Below, piece after piece: positions 20,867 to 32,953 of a stretch of 64,000 nt of DNA (position 1 is its first letter; each line of letters opens with the position of its first letter). The notes beneath the pieces are model-generated. The model searched no databases. It was not told the DNA's origin and worked only from the letters and a program-made list of their open reading frames with translations. Location: the NCBI GenBank assembly GCA_004835665.1, contig RBKR01000009.1, positions 1,178,001 through 1,242,000 of the forward strand. Direction: 5' to 3'. The stretch comes from Phoma sp. XZ068. Taxonomy: Eukaryota > Ascomycota > Dothideomycetes > Pleosporales > Didymellaceae. The position numbers were made by a program, and so were the translations under genes.

Positions 20867-22090
20867 TCATGTCTTGCCAAACACAAAGACACCCTTTCCT
20901 TCCCGATATCCCTCGAGGGTATCTTTGACCTTTGCAATCAACTCATCGCCCTTTGTCTCATAGTCCCACTTGATCTGGTCAACCGGCGTGTCCTTGAACT
21001 CGCCCTTCCTTGTCATATCCAGCACATCGTTCACGGTCTTGATTTTGTCCTCGGGGTGCTTCTCAGCCCATCGACTGACCCAGAAGCCGTGAAAGTGAAT
21101 GTCCTTGAAGATGAGCATCGACGCGGGAATGGTGAGCGGCTGCTTCGACATGGCGCCGTAGGTAACAAAGTGTGCGGATGAAGAGAGCAGTTTTGCCATT
21201 GCTGTTGCGGCTTTGCCGTTCACGCAGTTCATTGCCAGTTTGATCTTGTCGCGACCGCCGTTTGTCCACTCTTTGGCTTGGTCGCGGATCCCCTGGGCCT
21301 GCAGTTCAGCGTCTGTGATGACGATGTCGGCGCCCAGGGCTTTTAGGTCCTGCTTCAGCTTGTCTTCCGAGGCCTTGTCGTTGCGCGAACGGATCACGTT
21401 GATGCTTTTGAGGCCCCATTTCTTGCCTAGCTGGATTGCTGCGCGCCCAACACCCGAGTTGGCGCCATTCTGGATGAACCAGTCACCCGGTTGCAGGGTG
21501 GTGAAGTCGGTGATCATGCGGTACGCGGTGCAGGGATTGATGCTGACCGTGCCGGCCTGGATCGCGGTAATGCCCTCTCGCATGGAATCATCGAGCCTAA
21601 CGACCTGGTCTGTCGTCGCCGATGCGTGTGTGCGCCATGTGCCAAAGCCAGGGCCCTTCATAAAGACCCAGTCGCCCTTCTTGTACCCTGCACTCTTCAC
21701 TTTGTCGCCCAGGGCAATGATTTCGGCAACACCCTCATTTCCAGCCACTGCGATGGGGTTGGGTGTGCCGAGGTCTGTGGTAAAGGTTGGCTTCGACGGG
21801 TACACGCCCTGGATCTGGTTGATGTCGGCTGGGTTGATGGGCGAGGCGAGGAAGCGGAGGGTCATCTTATCGCCATGGGGCGGCGAGATGGAGTGTCCAT
21901 GAAGGGAGAGGACGGATGGCGGCTCGCCATACTCGGAGAAGGTGAGGGCTTTGGCCTGCTCATAGCCGTACGCCGAGATGTTGCGGCGTTGTGTGAGCGG
22001 AGTGATTGCTCGCGGCGCAGCGACGCGTGCTGTCGTTCGTGCGCATGTCCGCGCAATGCCCGGCACGGGTGAAAGCAGTCTCGAAGCCAT
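20867..22090 (-). CDS. ETR1: Mitochondrial trans-2-enoyl-ACP/CoA reductase
   Basis: Intronless, 407 aa from the ATG at 22088-22090. An Arg/Ala-rich presequence (MASRLLSPVPGIARTCARTT) indicates mitochondrial import. The medium-chain dehydrogenase/reductase core includes FLASPINPADINQIQGVYP, VAGNEGVAEI, NPCTAYRMITDF and the NADPH-binding QNGANSGVGRAAIQLGKKWG, all typical of MECR/Etr1. The enzyme does the last step of mitochondrial type II fatty acid synthesis, feeding lipoic acid formation and respiration. It is divergent from a short-chain dehydrogenase 174 bases away. An in-frame extension upstream exists but lacks conserved sequence. Confidence 0.93.
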   Translation of the reverse strand: MASRLLSPVPGIARTCARTTARVAAPRAITPLTQRRNISAYGYEQAKALTFSEYGEPPSVLSLHGHSISPPHGDKMTLRFLASPINPADINQIQGVYPSKPTFTTDLGTPNPIAVAGNEGVAEIIALGDKVKSAGYKKGDWVFMKGPGFGTWRTHASATTDQVVRLDDSMREGITAIQAGTVSINPCTAYRMITDFTTLQPGDWFIQNGANSGVGRAAIQLGKKWGLKSINVIRSRNDKASEDKLKQDLKALGADIVITDAELQAQGIRDQAKEWTNGGRDKIKLAMNCVNGKAATAMAKLLSSSAHFVTYGAMSKQPLTIPASMLIFKDIHFHGFWVSRWAEKHPEDKIKTVNDVLDMTRKGEFKDTPVDQIKWDYETKGDELIAKVKDTLEGYREGKGVFVFGKT

Positions 22091-22264
22091 TGGTATGGGG
22101 GTGGCTGATTTGGTGTCTGAGGAAATGTTTGGAGCTCTCGTATGATTGAGACGACTTGCTGGAGCTATGACGTGCGGCGGAGCCGCATAGTGGGGAGCTC
22201 CACGCACATAAATTGTAAAGAGCATTGTGAGCACTCCACAACACGTTACACTTTACAAGCTAAG

Positions 22265-23204
22265 ATGAGTGAATCGAAGGAGATGGTTATCATTCTTACT
22301 GGAGCTTCACGAGGTAGGTACAGTCCATCTTCCAGGAAAGTACGGTGAAGGTGCCATTGCCCAATGTAACACCCTACCATGCCGACGTCGCCCTCCAAGT
22401 GCATAGATTGCAACTATCCAGACATGGAGTTCAAGTCATGGTACCTTTCTTACTGCTGCTTACCCTCCCCCAGGCATTGGTCTTACAATAGCCCACTACC
22501 TCCTCTCGCAGCCCGCCGGCCACAAGCTCGTCGTCACCTCACGCACCGCCTCAGCCCTCACCGAGCTACAAACCAAGTACGGCAAAGACCGCGTCGAGAT
22601 CGTCACCGGCGATGCCGCCGAGCCTCGTCTAGCCAAAGACCTCGTCTCCGTCGCCAACGAGCGCTTCGGTCGCCTCGACGGCCTCATCATCAACCACGGT
22701 GCCCTCGACCCGGTCAAGAAGGTCGCAGACAGCACGCCCGAAGAGTGGAGGAAGGCCTACGACATAAATGTCTTCAGCGCCGTGGGCATGGTGCAGGCCG
22801 CACTCCCCTCCCTGCGCGCAAGCAAGGGCAGGATTGTGTTTACGAGCAGTGGTGCTGCGACAGGCGCGTACCAAGGCTGGGGTGCGTATGGTAGCGGCAA
22901 AGCCGTGCTGAACCATCTTGCTCTCACTCTTGGTGTTGAGGAGCCCGATGTTACTACTGTGAGCATCAGGCCTGGTGTTGTGGATACGGAGATGCAGAGG
23001 GCGATTCGGGAGGAGCATAACAAGGCGATGAGTGCGACGGATCAGGTCAAATTCCAGGGGCTGCATAAGGAGGGCAAGTTGGTTAGGCCGGAGCAGCCAG
23101 GTGGTGTCATAGCAAATTTGGCGATTAGGGCTGAAAGAGAACTGAGTGGTAAGTTCCTGAGTTGGGATGATGCAAGCTTGAAGGGGTACCGGACGGATAT
23201 CTAG
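22265..23204 (+). CDS. Short-chain dehydrogenase/reductase
   Basis: Exons 22265-22313 and 22474-23204 are joined across a 160-nt intron that splits the cofactor loop; 259 aa. The spliced N-terminus reads VIILTGASRGIGLTIAHYLL, the Rossmann TGxxxGIG motif. Later come INHGA, the catalytic Ser (FTSSGAAT), Tyr and Lys (YQGWGAYGSGKA), and RPGVVDTEMQ. Classical SDR length. Yeast relatives of this type include uncharacterised NADP-dependent oxidoreductases; substrate unknown. It shares a 174-bp divergent promoter with ETR1. Confidence 0.92.
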
Positions 23205-23312
23205 GATCAAATAGTGGATGAAGATAGACAACAATAAAGAATATAGAGATACAAATATTTATTGGTTCAGTACATGCTAATCATAATTCCGGTCCTTCCT
23301 CACGTCCACCAT

Positions 23313-25734
23313 CTACAACGCTGAGCCACTGCTGCTCGGCCTGCCGGACAGGGTATCAATAGGTGTCGGGTTCTTGGGCGCCTGGGGACGGCCAGACAAG
23401 GTATCCACTGTCTCCTTGAGCGCCATCCAGAACTCGTGCTTAGGGCGCCTCCTGTGCCACTCGGTCTCCTTCTTCTCGACCTGCTCCATGGGGCTGAACA
23501 GCAGTTTGGAGCCCTTGATACCAACAACACTGACGCTCATCGGGTCATCGTCAATCTCGTCAACATCCTGACCAATGAACTCCTCGAGGTGCTGCATAGC
23601 CTTGGTCGCGAACCTCACCGCACGAACGCGGTCCATGGGCGAAGGTGTGGTACCTTGCTGGAAGTGACCAGGCACACCGTGTCTGGACTCAAACTTGCCC
23701 TTGCCAGCTTCTGCGATCATCTGTGCAATGGTCTGAACCGAGTATGTCTTGCTTGCCTTTTCGTTGACCAGAATGACCTTTCCAGAGCGAGAGATGCCCT
23801 TATCCTTCTTGAAAACCGAGCTCAGGTGGTCAATGTCACGGTCCAGCATCTTCAGGTTGATGCCGTCCTCGGGGGTGTAGACAGCGAGTGCGCCAATAGA
23901 AAGACCAGCGACGGTCGCAATGTAGCCGGACTCACCACCCTGGGTCTCGATGACGAAGACACGGCGGCGAGAGGCCGAGGCGGATTGACGGCAGGCGTCT
24001 GCGTACTGGATGAGAGCGTTCAGACATGTGTCTGAGCCGATGGAGTACTCGGTTCCGGGGACGTTGTTGGAGATGGTGGCGGGGACAATGACCTGGGCTT
24101 GTTAGCTTGATGCCTTGACGTGCATTGCGGAGTGTACTTACGATAGGAATCTTGAACGCCTTGTAATGCTCACGAGCCTTGCGCAGCTCTGATACAGCTG
24201 TGAAAGCCTCGAAACCACCAACAACAAACAGTGACTGAATGTTGAACTTCTTGAAGACGAAGGCACAAGTCTCGAGGTCTTCGCTGGGCAGACCACGGTT
24301 GGTACCAATCTCAGATCCACCCTTCGAGGCCCAAGTCTCGGCATCAATCCACTTGATTTCACGGACAGCGCCAACAGGCTCATCCGAGTGGTGGCGGATG
24401 ATACCAGGGAAACCGTTGTGCAGCGCAACCGGAGTGTGACCGCGAGCAATGCAGTACGCTACTGCGGCGCGAGTGGCGGCGTTCATACCACCAGCTGGCG
24501 CACCAACGTGGATGATACCAACACGCATGCGCTTCTCCTCTGGCAGGCGGAGCTCGGGCAGGTTCGCTGCTGTGGTGATGTGGTAGGATTTGTATTGCTC
24601 AGCGAACTCAGTGTCGCGGAGCTGCATGGCGCGCTCGAAGTCCCTGTTCTCAATGGCAACAGCAACCTCCTTGGTCTGCGCAACAGCCTCCAGGAGAGAC
24701 CGGCGGACGATCTTGTTCTCCTGGATGCAAATGACGGGACTGGGAGTCTCAGGCGTCGCCTCCAAGACTGCCTTGACAGCCTCAGCACCCTGCAGGGTTG
24801 CAAGCATGCGGTCGTAGGCAGACGGAGTACCTCCACGCTGGACGTGGCCGAGTGTGGTGATTCTTGTATCGAGCCCGCCCTCGTTCGCGAGGACGTCCTT
24901 GACCTGGGTGCATGTGATCTTGTTCAGGTTGCGGTCAATGGCGCCTTCGGCAACAACGACAATCGTCTTGCGCTTGCCCATGGCCCTCTGCTTCTTGACC
25001 TGCTTGAGCATCTCCTTCTCCCAGCCTGTGTGCGGCGGGTTCTCAGGTGTGAAAACAAAGTCTGCTCCCGTTGCCACACCAGCACTAAGAGCGAGCCAAC
25101 CGCAGTGCCTTCCCATGACCTCGATGACGAACGCACGCTGGTGACTGACGGCTGTGGTGTCAACCGAGTCGATGGCCTCGCAGATACGAGCCAGGGACGT
25201 GTAGCAGCCGATGGTGGCATCGGTCATGGAGAGATCGTTGTCGATGGAGCCGACGAGGCCGACAATGTTGAGGTGTCTGAAAGGTTCAATCTGCTCCTTG
25301 GTGAGTTCCTTCCTCTCGATCAGCTCCTCGAGCAGGCTGGGCCACTCGTCGCGGAACCTGTCGGCACCAGTTAGGGAGCCGTCACCACCGCAGATGATGA
25401 GCGCGTCAATGCCCTTGATGATCATGTTCTTTGCGGCTGTCCGGCGCCCGTCTCGCTGCATGAACTCCATACACCGCGCTGTGCCGATGAGCGTACCGCC
25501 CTCGGAGAGGAAGCCTCGCACATCCTCCCAGTGCATCTCCTTGATCATGTCGCCGCCCTTGACAAGCCCGTCGTAGCCCTCGTAGATGGCGAATGCCTCG
25601 CAGTTGTTGTGGATAGCCATGCGGACGACAGCCCGCACCGCTCCGTTCATGCCAGGCGCGTCGCCTCCGCTGGTCATGACACCAATTCTCCTCTTCTTGC
25701 CCTCGAGAGGGGCGGGCACGTTGGTGGGCGCCAT
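23313..25734 (-). CDS. ATP-dependent 6-phosphofructokinase
   Basis: Exons 25734-24142 and 24092-23313, 49-nt intron, 790 aa, the usual size in filamentous fungi. Two tandem PFK domains are present. The catalytic half carries GVMTSGGDAPGMN, ICGGDGSLTGAD and GLVGSIDNDLSMTD (catalytic Asp) plus MGRHCGWLAL. The C-terminal half carries degenerate counterparts (GAPAGGMNAA, VGGFEAF), as expected for the allosteric fructose-2,6-bisphosphate domain. It catalyses fructose-6-phosphate to fructose-1,6-bisphosphate, the committed step of glycolysis, in the cytosol. The C-terminus contains two copies of DTLSGRP, the first about 20 residues before the second. Confidence 0.96.
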
Positions 25735-26853
25735 GGTCGTGTAAGGCTGTGTGGTCGTCGAAGGCCGTGAGAGGTGTAGGTGACGGCGTCGACGTGAGGG
25801 GATAAGAATGATGCAGTTGCTAGGGTGTTTCGCTGTGGGTCAGGTATGAGGTCAAGGTGCGGTGTCTAAGAAAAAGTGAGCGAGGCCGGAGCGGGTCCTC
25901 GTGGATTGTGTTGAGGTTCAGAGCTTCAGGAGGGGTAGCTTCACAGTCGCCGCAGCCAGCAAGTGATGCAATGGACAGTAATGTATAGCTGAAGAAAACA
26001 AAGTAGGTCAATTGTACAGAGCTGTCCGGTCAATTACTATATACCTTCGGCGACCCAATGATAAGGTCTGCGCGCCTGCATCTGCAATGCTGCTCAATGG
26101 CTGCAAGCTGCGGCATGACGTGGGACGTGTGGGCTCTCAGCAAAAACACCTCCGCCCTGCTCGGCCAAGTGGGGTCACCCCACCCATGGTGCCGGCCGGA
26201 TCATCAGCGAGACGTTTCTCAGCCTCAACACCAGGGTGGGCGAATCGAGATGGGCTATTGCGTAAATTTGCGTTGCTATACACTATCTCCCAAGAACGTG
26301 GCGTTTCGGTGATGCGACACCCACAGTGTGACTTCAAGCTTGGCTGCAATCCCGCGCTAGGAATGCGCGGCTGAGTGCTGCACTGCTCTGCTCTCCAATT
26401 GCAACACGTGCATGCCAGCCTTGAAAGCCAATGGCGGTGTAAACACTAGTTTGGCGCGGTTAAGGGCCGCATCCGGTCCGATATGAGGGTGCAACGAACG
26501 TCACGGACTTGCAGCACTTCAAACCTGTAATAGAAGAAACAGTTCACTGCACTCGATGATTGTCCAACCAGCCCACCACAATGGTCAACTCTCCCTACAG
26601 GTGGATATTCCTATCGGGGCTCGGTCAACCAAGGATTCGAGGGACGTCTCTCAAGGTACCAGTAACATGCTCAGCTGATGTTTCGTCACTCAATTCTAAT
26701 GCCTCTTGGCTGTGTACCAGCCTTGCTAAAGAGAACAACACACTTCACGGCACACGTACAGAAGAGCAAAGAAGCAAAGCTGCAGCCAAGGCGATATGGG
26801 GACATGGAATCCTGCAAGAATGTAGGATTCACAGTGGCTATTCTTTACATTGC
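25735..26853. other. Intergenic; PFK promoter and Med17 3' flank
   Basis: PFK and Med17 both read leftward, so this holds the PFK upstream region. No recognisable gene, tRNA or repeat in 1.1 kb. Confidence 0.5.
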
Positions 26854-28928
26854 TCATCCAACCCAGCTCTTGACCTGCTCCTTCAGTGGTATATCCTCCC
26901 CTCGCCCAGGCCAGGAACGTGACTCTTGCGATGACTCCTGCAAGGTGCCGGTTATCAATTGCATCGCCAGCATACCTTCACTCAGCTCCACCGAGATGTC
27001 TCGCTTGACTGGTGAACCCTTCTTGCTACCCTTGCTCGCAATCGTCACTATGGCTTCATTATCCTTGACAGTTGCCCGGTTCGCATATTCGTTCCTGAGC
27101 ACTCGCCGCGCTACATGCAGCGACAAAATCCAGTCAAGATACGATGTGACATCCGCTGTAGTCTGGAACTTGTTATCGATGGACAGACCAAGGTCCATTG
27201 CGACAGATGATGGGAGCGTGATCTTGTATTCAGTACCAAAAGTAGGCGCGCCGATGACGGTGCGTATCGCAATCGTCAGCTGCTCGGTTTGCAAGCCTTG
27301 ACTCGTCGGCAGAGTCAAGGTAGCTTTCCCGTTGAACGGCTTGGTGAAGATGTCCAGCAGCTGATCAGTAGCTGAGAGGTCTTCCCTGGTAGATTTTCCG
27401 AGGCTGTCGCGGAGTTTGGTCCAGGACTCTTCGCGACTTGTCTCTAGTGGAGCCTCGAGACCAGCGCTTTTCAACGTGCTTGATACGGTACTGAGGTAAC
27501 TGAACAACGAATCAACACTCTGTAGATGATGTAGCATAGCGAGCAAAGTACGCAAAAGTGGTGGCGACTTTTTCTCCTGTTTGCGTGCTGTCAGCGGAGG
27601 CGGAAGCTGGGTTCTGCGGTACAGCCGCATGCTATGCTCGTGGGTCAACAAAAGACGCAAGGCTTCAGCAATGTTGTGCGCGAGCCAGTCGTATGTACTT
27701 TCCTGCCCATTTGGGGCCTTGTTGTCTCGAGGTATGCAGTCAATAAGGAGTTGTCGAGCCGTGATAGAGGTGTCCGTTCCTGGCGCATCCACAGATATGA
27801 CGGAGTCTCGTAGTCTGACACCATATGCTAGCAGCTGCCGTGTTTCTAAGCTCATTTCGTGGTATAGTTCTTCTTCAAGCAGCGAGTCTCTCGCAAGCCG
27901 TATGGAATTCTCCACTGCAATTTCCGCTACTACACTCTCCATGGGAAGCTGCGATGATCCGGTAATCTTTCCGCCTTCGCTGATTCTCACACGCAAGGTC
28001 TTCGGTTTCAAGGAGAGGTTCGGATCGAGGATGATACTGCCGTCTTTATCCATACGCAACGGGGCGAAGCCTCGAGCTTTGAAGTGATCGCTGGCTGCAG
28101 GTTTGTTAGCCATCGTAACTTATTTCACCCTACTCAACACATACCCTCAGGAAGCCCGTAGCGCACACCAAAAGGTACATGGCGAACATTCTGACGGAGG
28201 CGTTGGATCGGCCAGCCCTTGTCCGAGATGGATACGATTTCCTGCCAGTATTTTGTTTCCCGGCGCACTTCCTTCTCCAGGTTCTTCGCAGCCTTCAGTA
28301 TTTCATCTGTCGCAACATCGAGTGCTTCCATCCTAGCAGCTTTGGCCACGAGGTCTTGCCTTTTCTTTTGTTCCTCTTTTCTCTGCCTCTCTTCGTTCTT
28401 CAACTCATGGTGCTCATGGTTCTCCCTAGAAACACCCATAGACCCAAAGGGGAGCCCTTGGTTCAGGCCAGCTTCACGGAACGTATGACTGAAAGACGTG
28501 GGCGCCCGCTTGTTGGGGTCGGCGGAGAGCACAAGGGAGATGAGATCGAGCGCGTTGGTAGCGGCGAACCTAGCCCAGCTTCATACTGTCAGTGGTTGAA
28601 GGTAATGCGTAAGAGTTGTGGTTCAAGCATACTCCAGGTGGCCTGCCATCTCCATCTGCATCTTGATTATCTCCTCCTTCCTCTCCTTTATGGACGGTGC
28701 TTCCTTTTCCTCGTCGCCATCCTCTGAACCTTCTTTCGCGTCGTCGGGAACATCTTTGCCGGCGTCAATGTCAGCTTGCAGCGACTGCTCTGTTATGTCG
28801 CGTAGATGTCCCCGCTCTGTTGTGAGCTGCTCGATCTCTTGTAGGAGTGCATCTCTGCTCAATTCATCTTTCTTGTTTGCCGGCCAAGGGCGCAATGCCA
28901 CATCCTTCAGCGGCTCAAGCCCAGACAT
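26854..28928 (-). CDS. MED17: Mediator complex subunit 17 (Srb4)
   Basis: Exons 28928-28633, 28569-28145 and 28094-26854; introns 63 and 50 nt; 653 aa. The junctions restore MAGHLEFAATNALDLISLVLS and GLPEASDHFKARGFAPLR. N-terminal features include an acidic segment (SEDGDEEKEAPS), a coiled-coil (NEERQRKEEQKKRQDLVAKA) and the conserved WQEIVSISDKGWPIQRLR. The C-terminal half carries DWLAHNIAEALRLLLTHEHS. Med17 is the head-module scaffold linking activators to RNA polymerase II. It is divergent from ISN1. Confidence 0.93.
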
Positions 28929-29341
28929 TGCACGAATCGTCCAGCGACCACATGCACAGTCGCGACGTTGTTGACAGGTTCATTGCGAGAGGTGGACCCT
29001 TGCACAAAGTCGCAGCTCGCTTCGGTAGCGCCGGCCGCTCAGCGCTTGTTATCGATAAAGCTTCACCTCCGCCTCGATACTGTTGTCGATCTTGTAATGG
29101 ACCGTATTAACTTGGTGCCGGTTCCCAATTGTAACTATTGATCAATCTTGGTGCGTGCGTTCATTGAAAGGGGTCATCTGAGTCTTAAGCGTACCATTGC
29201 TTCCCCACCGCGCGCGGTTCCACGTGCACCTTTCCCGCTAGCGGCGTCCTCCGATAAGCTTGTACTCAGAGTCCTGGACACATTGACAGCTCACCACTCT
29301 TCTCACTTTCTGACTACTCTCTCACTGACTGCTGCCTCACC
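28929..29341. other. Divergent promoter between MED17 and ISN1
   Basis: A 413-bp shared upstream region. A CACGTG E-box lies at 29221-29226, 116 bases before the ISN1 start. The rest is C/T-rich leader. Confidence 0.5.
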
Positions 29342-31025
29342 ATGACTACCAGATATCGCGTTGAATGTATGTTTATCCCTAGAGTCATCGTGCTATGTCG
29401 CTGGTGACTTCAAGCTCAGCCTCAATATCGGTACACTAACGTAGTTGCTTGCAGATGCTCTCAAGGTCCGCCGTTCAGATTCGTACAGTTTAACAAGTCG
29501 TTCTAACAGATAATCAAGACTCACAGGCGAGATCAATTGGTATGCGTGCCTGCAAAATCATGGAGAAAATCCACATTAACTTGGTGAATAGATCGAATGG
29601 ATCAAGGTACCATTACTCTACAGTCTCCAGCCGCCCCTGAGGTACTGATCTTTTTGAAGGGTCTTCTTGCAGTTCCCTTTGTCCTGCACTCGCAGCCAAC
29701 GGCTGTGTTTGAGGAGAATGCACAGACAGTCCACCAGCAAGCCAGCGTGGCACAGCGTCGATACGCTGAGATCATGCGTGACGTAGAAGAGATTATCAAC
29801 GACCACAGTATGTTTCATACGCCTCAAAGATGCCTACTTTGTCTTTAGTCGTCTTCTCGCTATATGGTATTGACCGGTTTCTCAGTTGAACACCAGAAGA
29901 TGGGAAAGCCGGATCGATCGAAGCTTAAGCTCTTGGTACCAACAGTTGCGAACTTCTTCACACCTTTGGCACTCCACGATGCATTTATATGGCAGGATCA
30001 ACGTCGATCAATCAGCTACAGGCGTTTTGTGCCACCCTCCTTCAACGATATACGTCTGGTCTTGAATACAGCCCAGATAATGAGCCTTGTCCGCAGCGGC
30101 CCTATTGAACTTGTCACTTTTGACGGAGATGTCACCTTGTATGACGATGGGATGAATCTAATTCCTGAGAACCCCATCATCCCCAAGATTCTGCAGCTCA
30201 TGCGAAGAGGATCCAAGATCGGTATTGTTACAGCAGCTGGTTACACAGAAGCCAGCCGATACTACGGACGTCTTTTCGGACTACTCCACGCAATCCAGGA
30301 GTCCGACTTACCACTGGATTCAAAGCAAGGATTCATGATTATGGGTGGCGAGAGCAGCTTTTGCTTCAAGTTTGACGAAAACAGCCCCGACCTATTGAGG
30401 TTTGTTCCACGCGAGGAGTGGGTGCTTAAAGAGATGCTGTCGTGGTCCGACGCCGATGTTGCAGAGCTCCTTGACATTGCGGAAGCTTCACTGAGGGACA
30501 CAGTGAAGAACATGCGAATGGATGCCGAGATTGTCAGGAAAGAAAGAGCTGTGGGTATCATACCAAAACATGGCAACCGATTTTGTCGAGAGACTCTGGA
30601 GGAGACAGTGTTGATCGTACAGAAAGTCTTGGTATGTCTTGAGCCACTCGACGCACAGTACAAGAACTGCTGACACGCCTAGGACATATCTGAGGTCGGA
30701 CAGCGACTGCCATTTTGCGCCTTCAACGGTTTGTGTTCCACATTGTCTGGCAGGACATGTACTGACGTGGTATCTAGGCGGCAACGACGTGTTTGTGGAT
30801 ATTGGCGACAAGAGCTGGGGTGTCCTGGCTTGCCAAAGAATATTTGGGTCAATCGAAGGAGGAAAAACGCTCCACGTGGGAGACCAGTTTCTGAGTGCTG
30901 GAGCAAACGACTTCAAGGCACGACTAGCATGCACAACGGCGTGGATTGCGAATCCAACGGAGACGTGCCAGCTGCTGGACGAGATTGCAGAGCTGGACGA
31001 GACGCACCAGCGCAAGACACGATGA
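29342..31025 (+). CDS. ISN1: IMP-specific 5'-nucleotidase
   Basis: Eight exons: 29342-29366, 29455-29465, 29510-29539, 29592-29606, 29660-29807, 29886-30631, 30683-30728 and 30778-31025; 422 aa. The first four are tiny (25, 11, 30, 15 nt) and together spell MTTRYRVEYALK...THRRDQLIEWIK before GLLAVPFVLHSQP. Motif VTFDGDVTLYDDG is the HAD nucleophile region, GIVTAAGYTEASRYYGRL motif II, and FVDIGDKSWGV with GDQFLSAGANDFKARL motif III/IV. ISN1 hydrolyses IMP to inosine in purine salvage and NAD+ metabolism, in the cytosol. No start other than the small exons gives the family N-terminus. Confidence 0.92.
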
Positions 31026-31613
31026 TACCGCTCGCAGTGGAGCATGCAAAGGGAGGATGCATTATGCGACATGGCATGTGTTTAACAGACTCAGCATTGT
31101 ATCCTATTTATACACATATGATATCCACAGAATCGAGGTTGATTTGACAAGACCCTGCGCCATGTTTGTGGAGTTTGACAGAGGCAGGGCACATACCCAA
31201 AACTGTCCCCGTCCCTGACTCAAAACGGCCCGCAGCTGCCGTATCCGGCAATTCTGGTCCTCGTGCATGCAGCCTTCACAACACTGTTCCACGCCTCTCG
31301 CCAGCGCGCTCTGTTACTTCCACTGGCCGATTGCGGAGTATTCTTCCACGGTACCGCATTCACCACTGCTCGTACAACCAGAGCTACTCGCGACCAACGC
31401 CTCGCTGCCTCGTGTCGCGCAAACTACCGTTCTCTACAGTCCCATGAACCCTGTCAAGCTCCTTCGCCCCAGCCCTCCCTAAGCTCACGCCCGCCTGCGA
31501 CCCTACAACGCTCGCTGACCTCGTCCTGCCGCTCTCTCCGCGCAATTGCTCTGTTCCGGACGCCCTTCATCCGCGTTGTCGACGAGCGAACAACCCCGCC
31601 GGTCACCGCCGCA
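31026..31613. other. Intergenic; leader of the proline-rich gene
   Basis: The reading frame of the next gene stays open back to about 31263 but contains no ATG before 31614, so this is treated as 5' UTR. No other feature. Confidence 0.5.
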
Positions 31614-32306
31614 ATGCCGTCCAAATTCAAGCCATTGACGCTTGCGCCCATCAACTTCTCGCTCACAGAGGGCACCTCGATTCCTGCGCCGCTCGACTCG
31701 CCGCCCGAGACACCTCGTCCGCCTACACCAGGCAAAGGGCCGCTCTCGTCGCACCCCACACCAAAGTCACCCGTCTCCCCACACCACCCAGTTGGGTCGC
31801 CCAACGGCAAGGCCTCTGAGGACTCGGTACCGGAGCCTCCACTGACGCGGGGACGGACGAGTGGCGCAGCTAGTGGTGGTCTATCGCCCACAAGCCCTGG
31901 CTCACAAACCCGACGACCGTCTTCTGTGCGCCAGTTCCTGGGTCTCCGCACGTTGTCGTCCAAGGACAGTCTGCAGCAAGATGAAAGACCGGGCTCTCCA
32001 GCTACCATAAGCGGCCAGCCGAGCCTCACGAGGAAGAAGAGCACTGGTTGGTTCGGCAGCAAGAGGAAGAGCTCGTACTTTGGAAGCGTGCCAGAGGGAA
32101 GCGAGAAACCCACCGCACCACTTTCAAGAATGGCCACAAACGGTACACTGGGTACTCCCGCCCCTGTGTCGAGAGTGCCAGCGGCACAAACGCCGCCCCA
32201 GAAGAAAGGCCCGCCCCCTCCAGCGCTGCCTCAACTCAACTCGTTTGGCGTGACTGAAAAGACGCTGAGCTTCGACGCTGATGACATGTTTAAGAACATA
32301 AAATAA
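31614..32306 (+). CDS. Proline/serine-rich disordered protein, function unknown
   Basis: Intronless, 230 aa from ATG 31614 (MPSKFKPLTLAPINFSLTEG). Low-complexity, rich in Pro, Ser and Gly with SPPETPRPPTPGKGP and QKKGPPPPALPQL (possible SH3 or profilin ligands) and basic Ser patches (LTRKKSTGWFGSKRKSS). It ends in a defined segment SFGVTEKTLSFDADDMFKNI just before the stop, the part most likely to be conserved. The steady codon use and clean stop support a real gene. No enzymatic domain is seen and I do not assign a function. Confidence 0.7.
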   Translation: MPSKFKPLTLAPINFSLTEGTSIPAPLDSPPETPRPPTPGKGPLSSHPTPKSPVSPHHPVGSPNGKASEDSVPEPPLTRGRTSGAASGGLSPTSPGSQTRRPSSVRQFLGLRTLSSKDSLQQDERPGSPATISGQPSLTRKKSTGWFGSKRKSSYFGSVPEGSEKPTAPLSRMATNGTLGTPAPVSRVPAAQTPPQKKGPPPPALPQLNSFGVTEKTLSFDADDMFKNIK

Positions 32307-32953
32307 TGCATCTCAAGCAGCAGTGTATGCACAAAAGGTGGCACCGACTATAATCACGATGCGGTTCTGATGGATTGAAGCTTAATGACATTTGTCGATT
32401 TTGGATTATGACTTGGGAGTTTATAAGATTGATTGTGGATAGTATGTTCTCTGTTCTTGCTTGTTGCATAGCACACGATACCCCGAGTCAACGCACGATA
32501 GCAGAAGGGTGGGCACGGTTTGGGGGTATTATATTGGGATTAGACAGCGGTTCTTGTTCGTACTTTTGAGTTCTGCCGTGTATGGTTGAGCGTTCACTTC
32601 GATATTGTACCTAATGGCGAGGATGGCTGCCGCTAAGCTCTGCAAATACCATTCCTTATATTCTGTCCACTGTTGTCCTGCTTCGCTCACCAGCGCATGC
32701 CTTTGCAGCACGCGTCACACCTGCAGGGCAGGCGACAGCATGGGGTGCTTGGACCAATGGCGGTGCATGTGCTGGCCAGCAACGGCGCTAGTGAGATGAC
32801 CCCTGCTCACAACAACAAACACAGTCAACACTACTACGCCCGCCGCCAGCCCTACAACATCACCGTACATAATCGACTTGCGCACCTCCGGCCTGCAGCC
32901 TTAGCAGCTGAAATCACCATCGCAGCATCACTGCGACCGCCTTGAATATTACT
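32307..32953. other. Intergenic between two rightward genes
   Basis: 3' flank of the proline-rich gene and NDC80 promoter. Nothing else is recognised. Confidence 0.5.

Noticed and set aside
23436..24035. Long frames antisense to phosphofructokinase (also 24388-25374)
   Set aside because: Shadow frames caused by codon bias in a highly expressed gene; no domain seen.
31263..31613. 117-codon N-terminal extension of the proline-rich protein
   Set aside because: In frame but without any ATG; composition is that of a C/T-rich leader.
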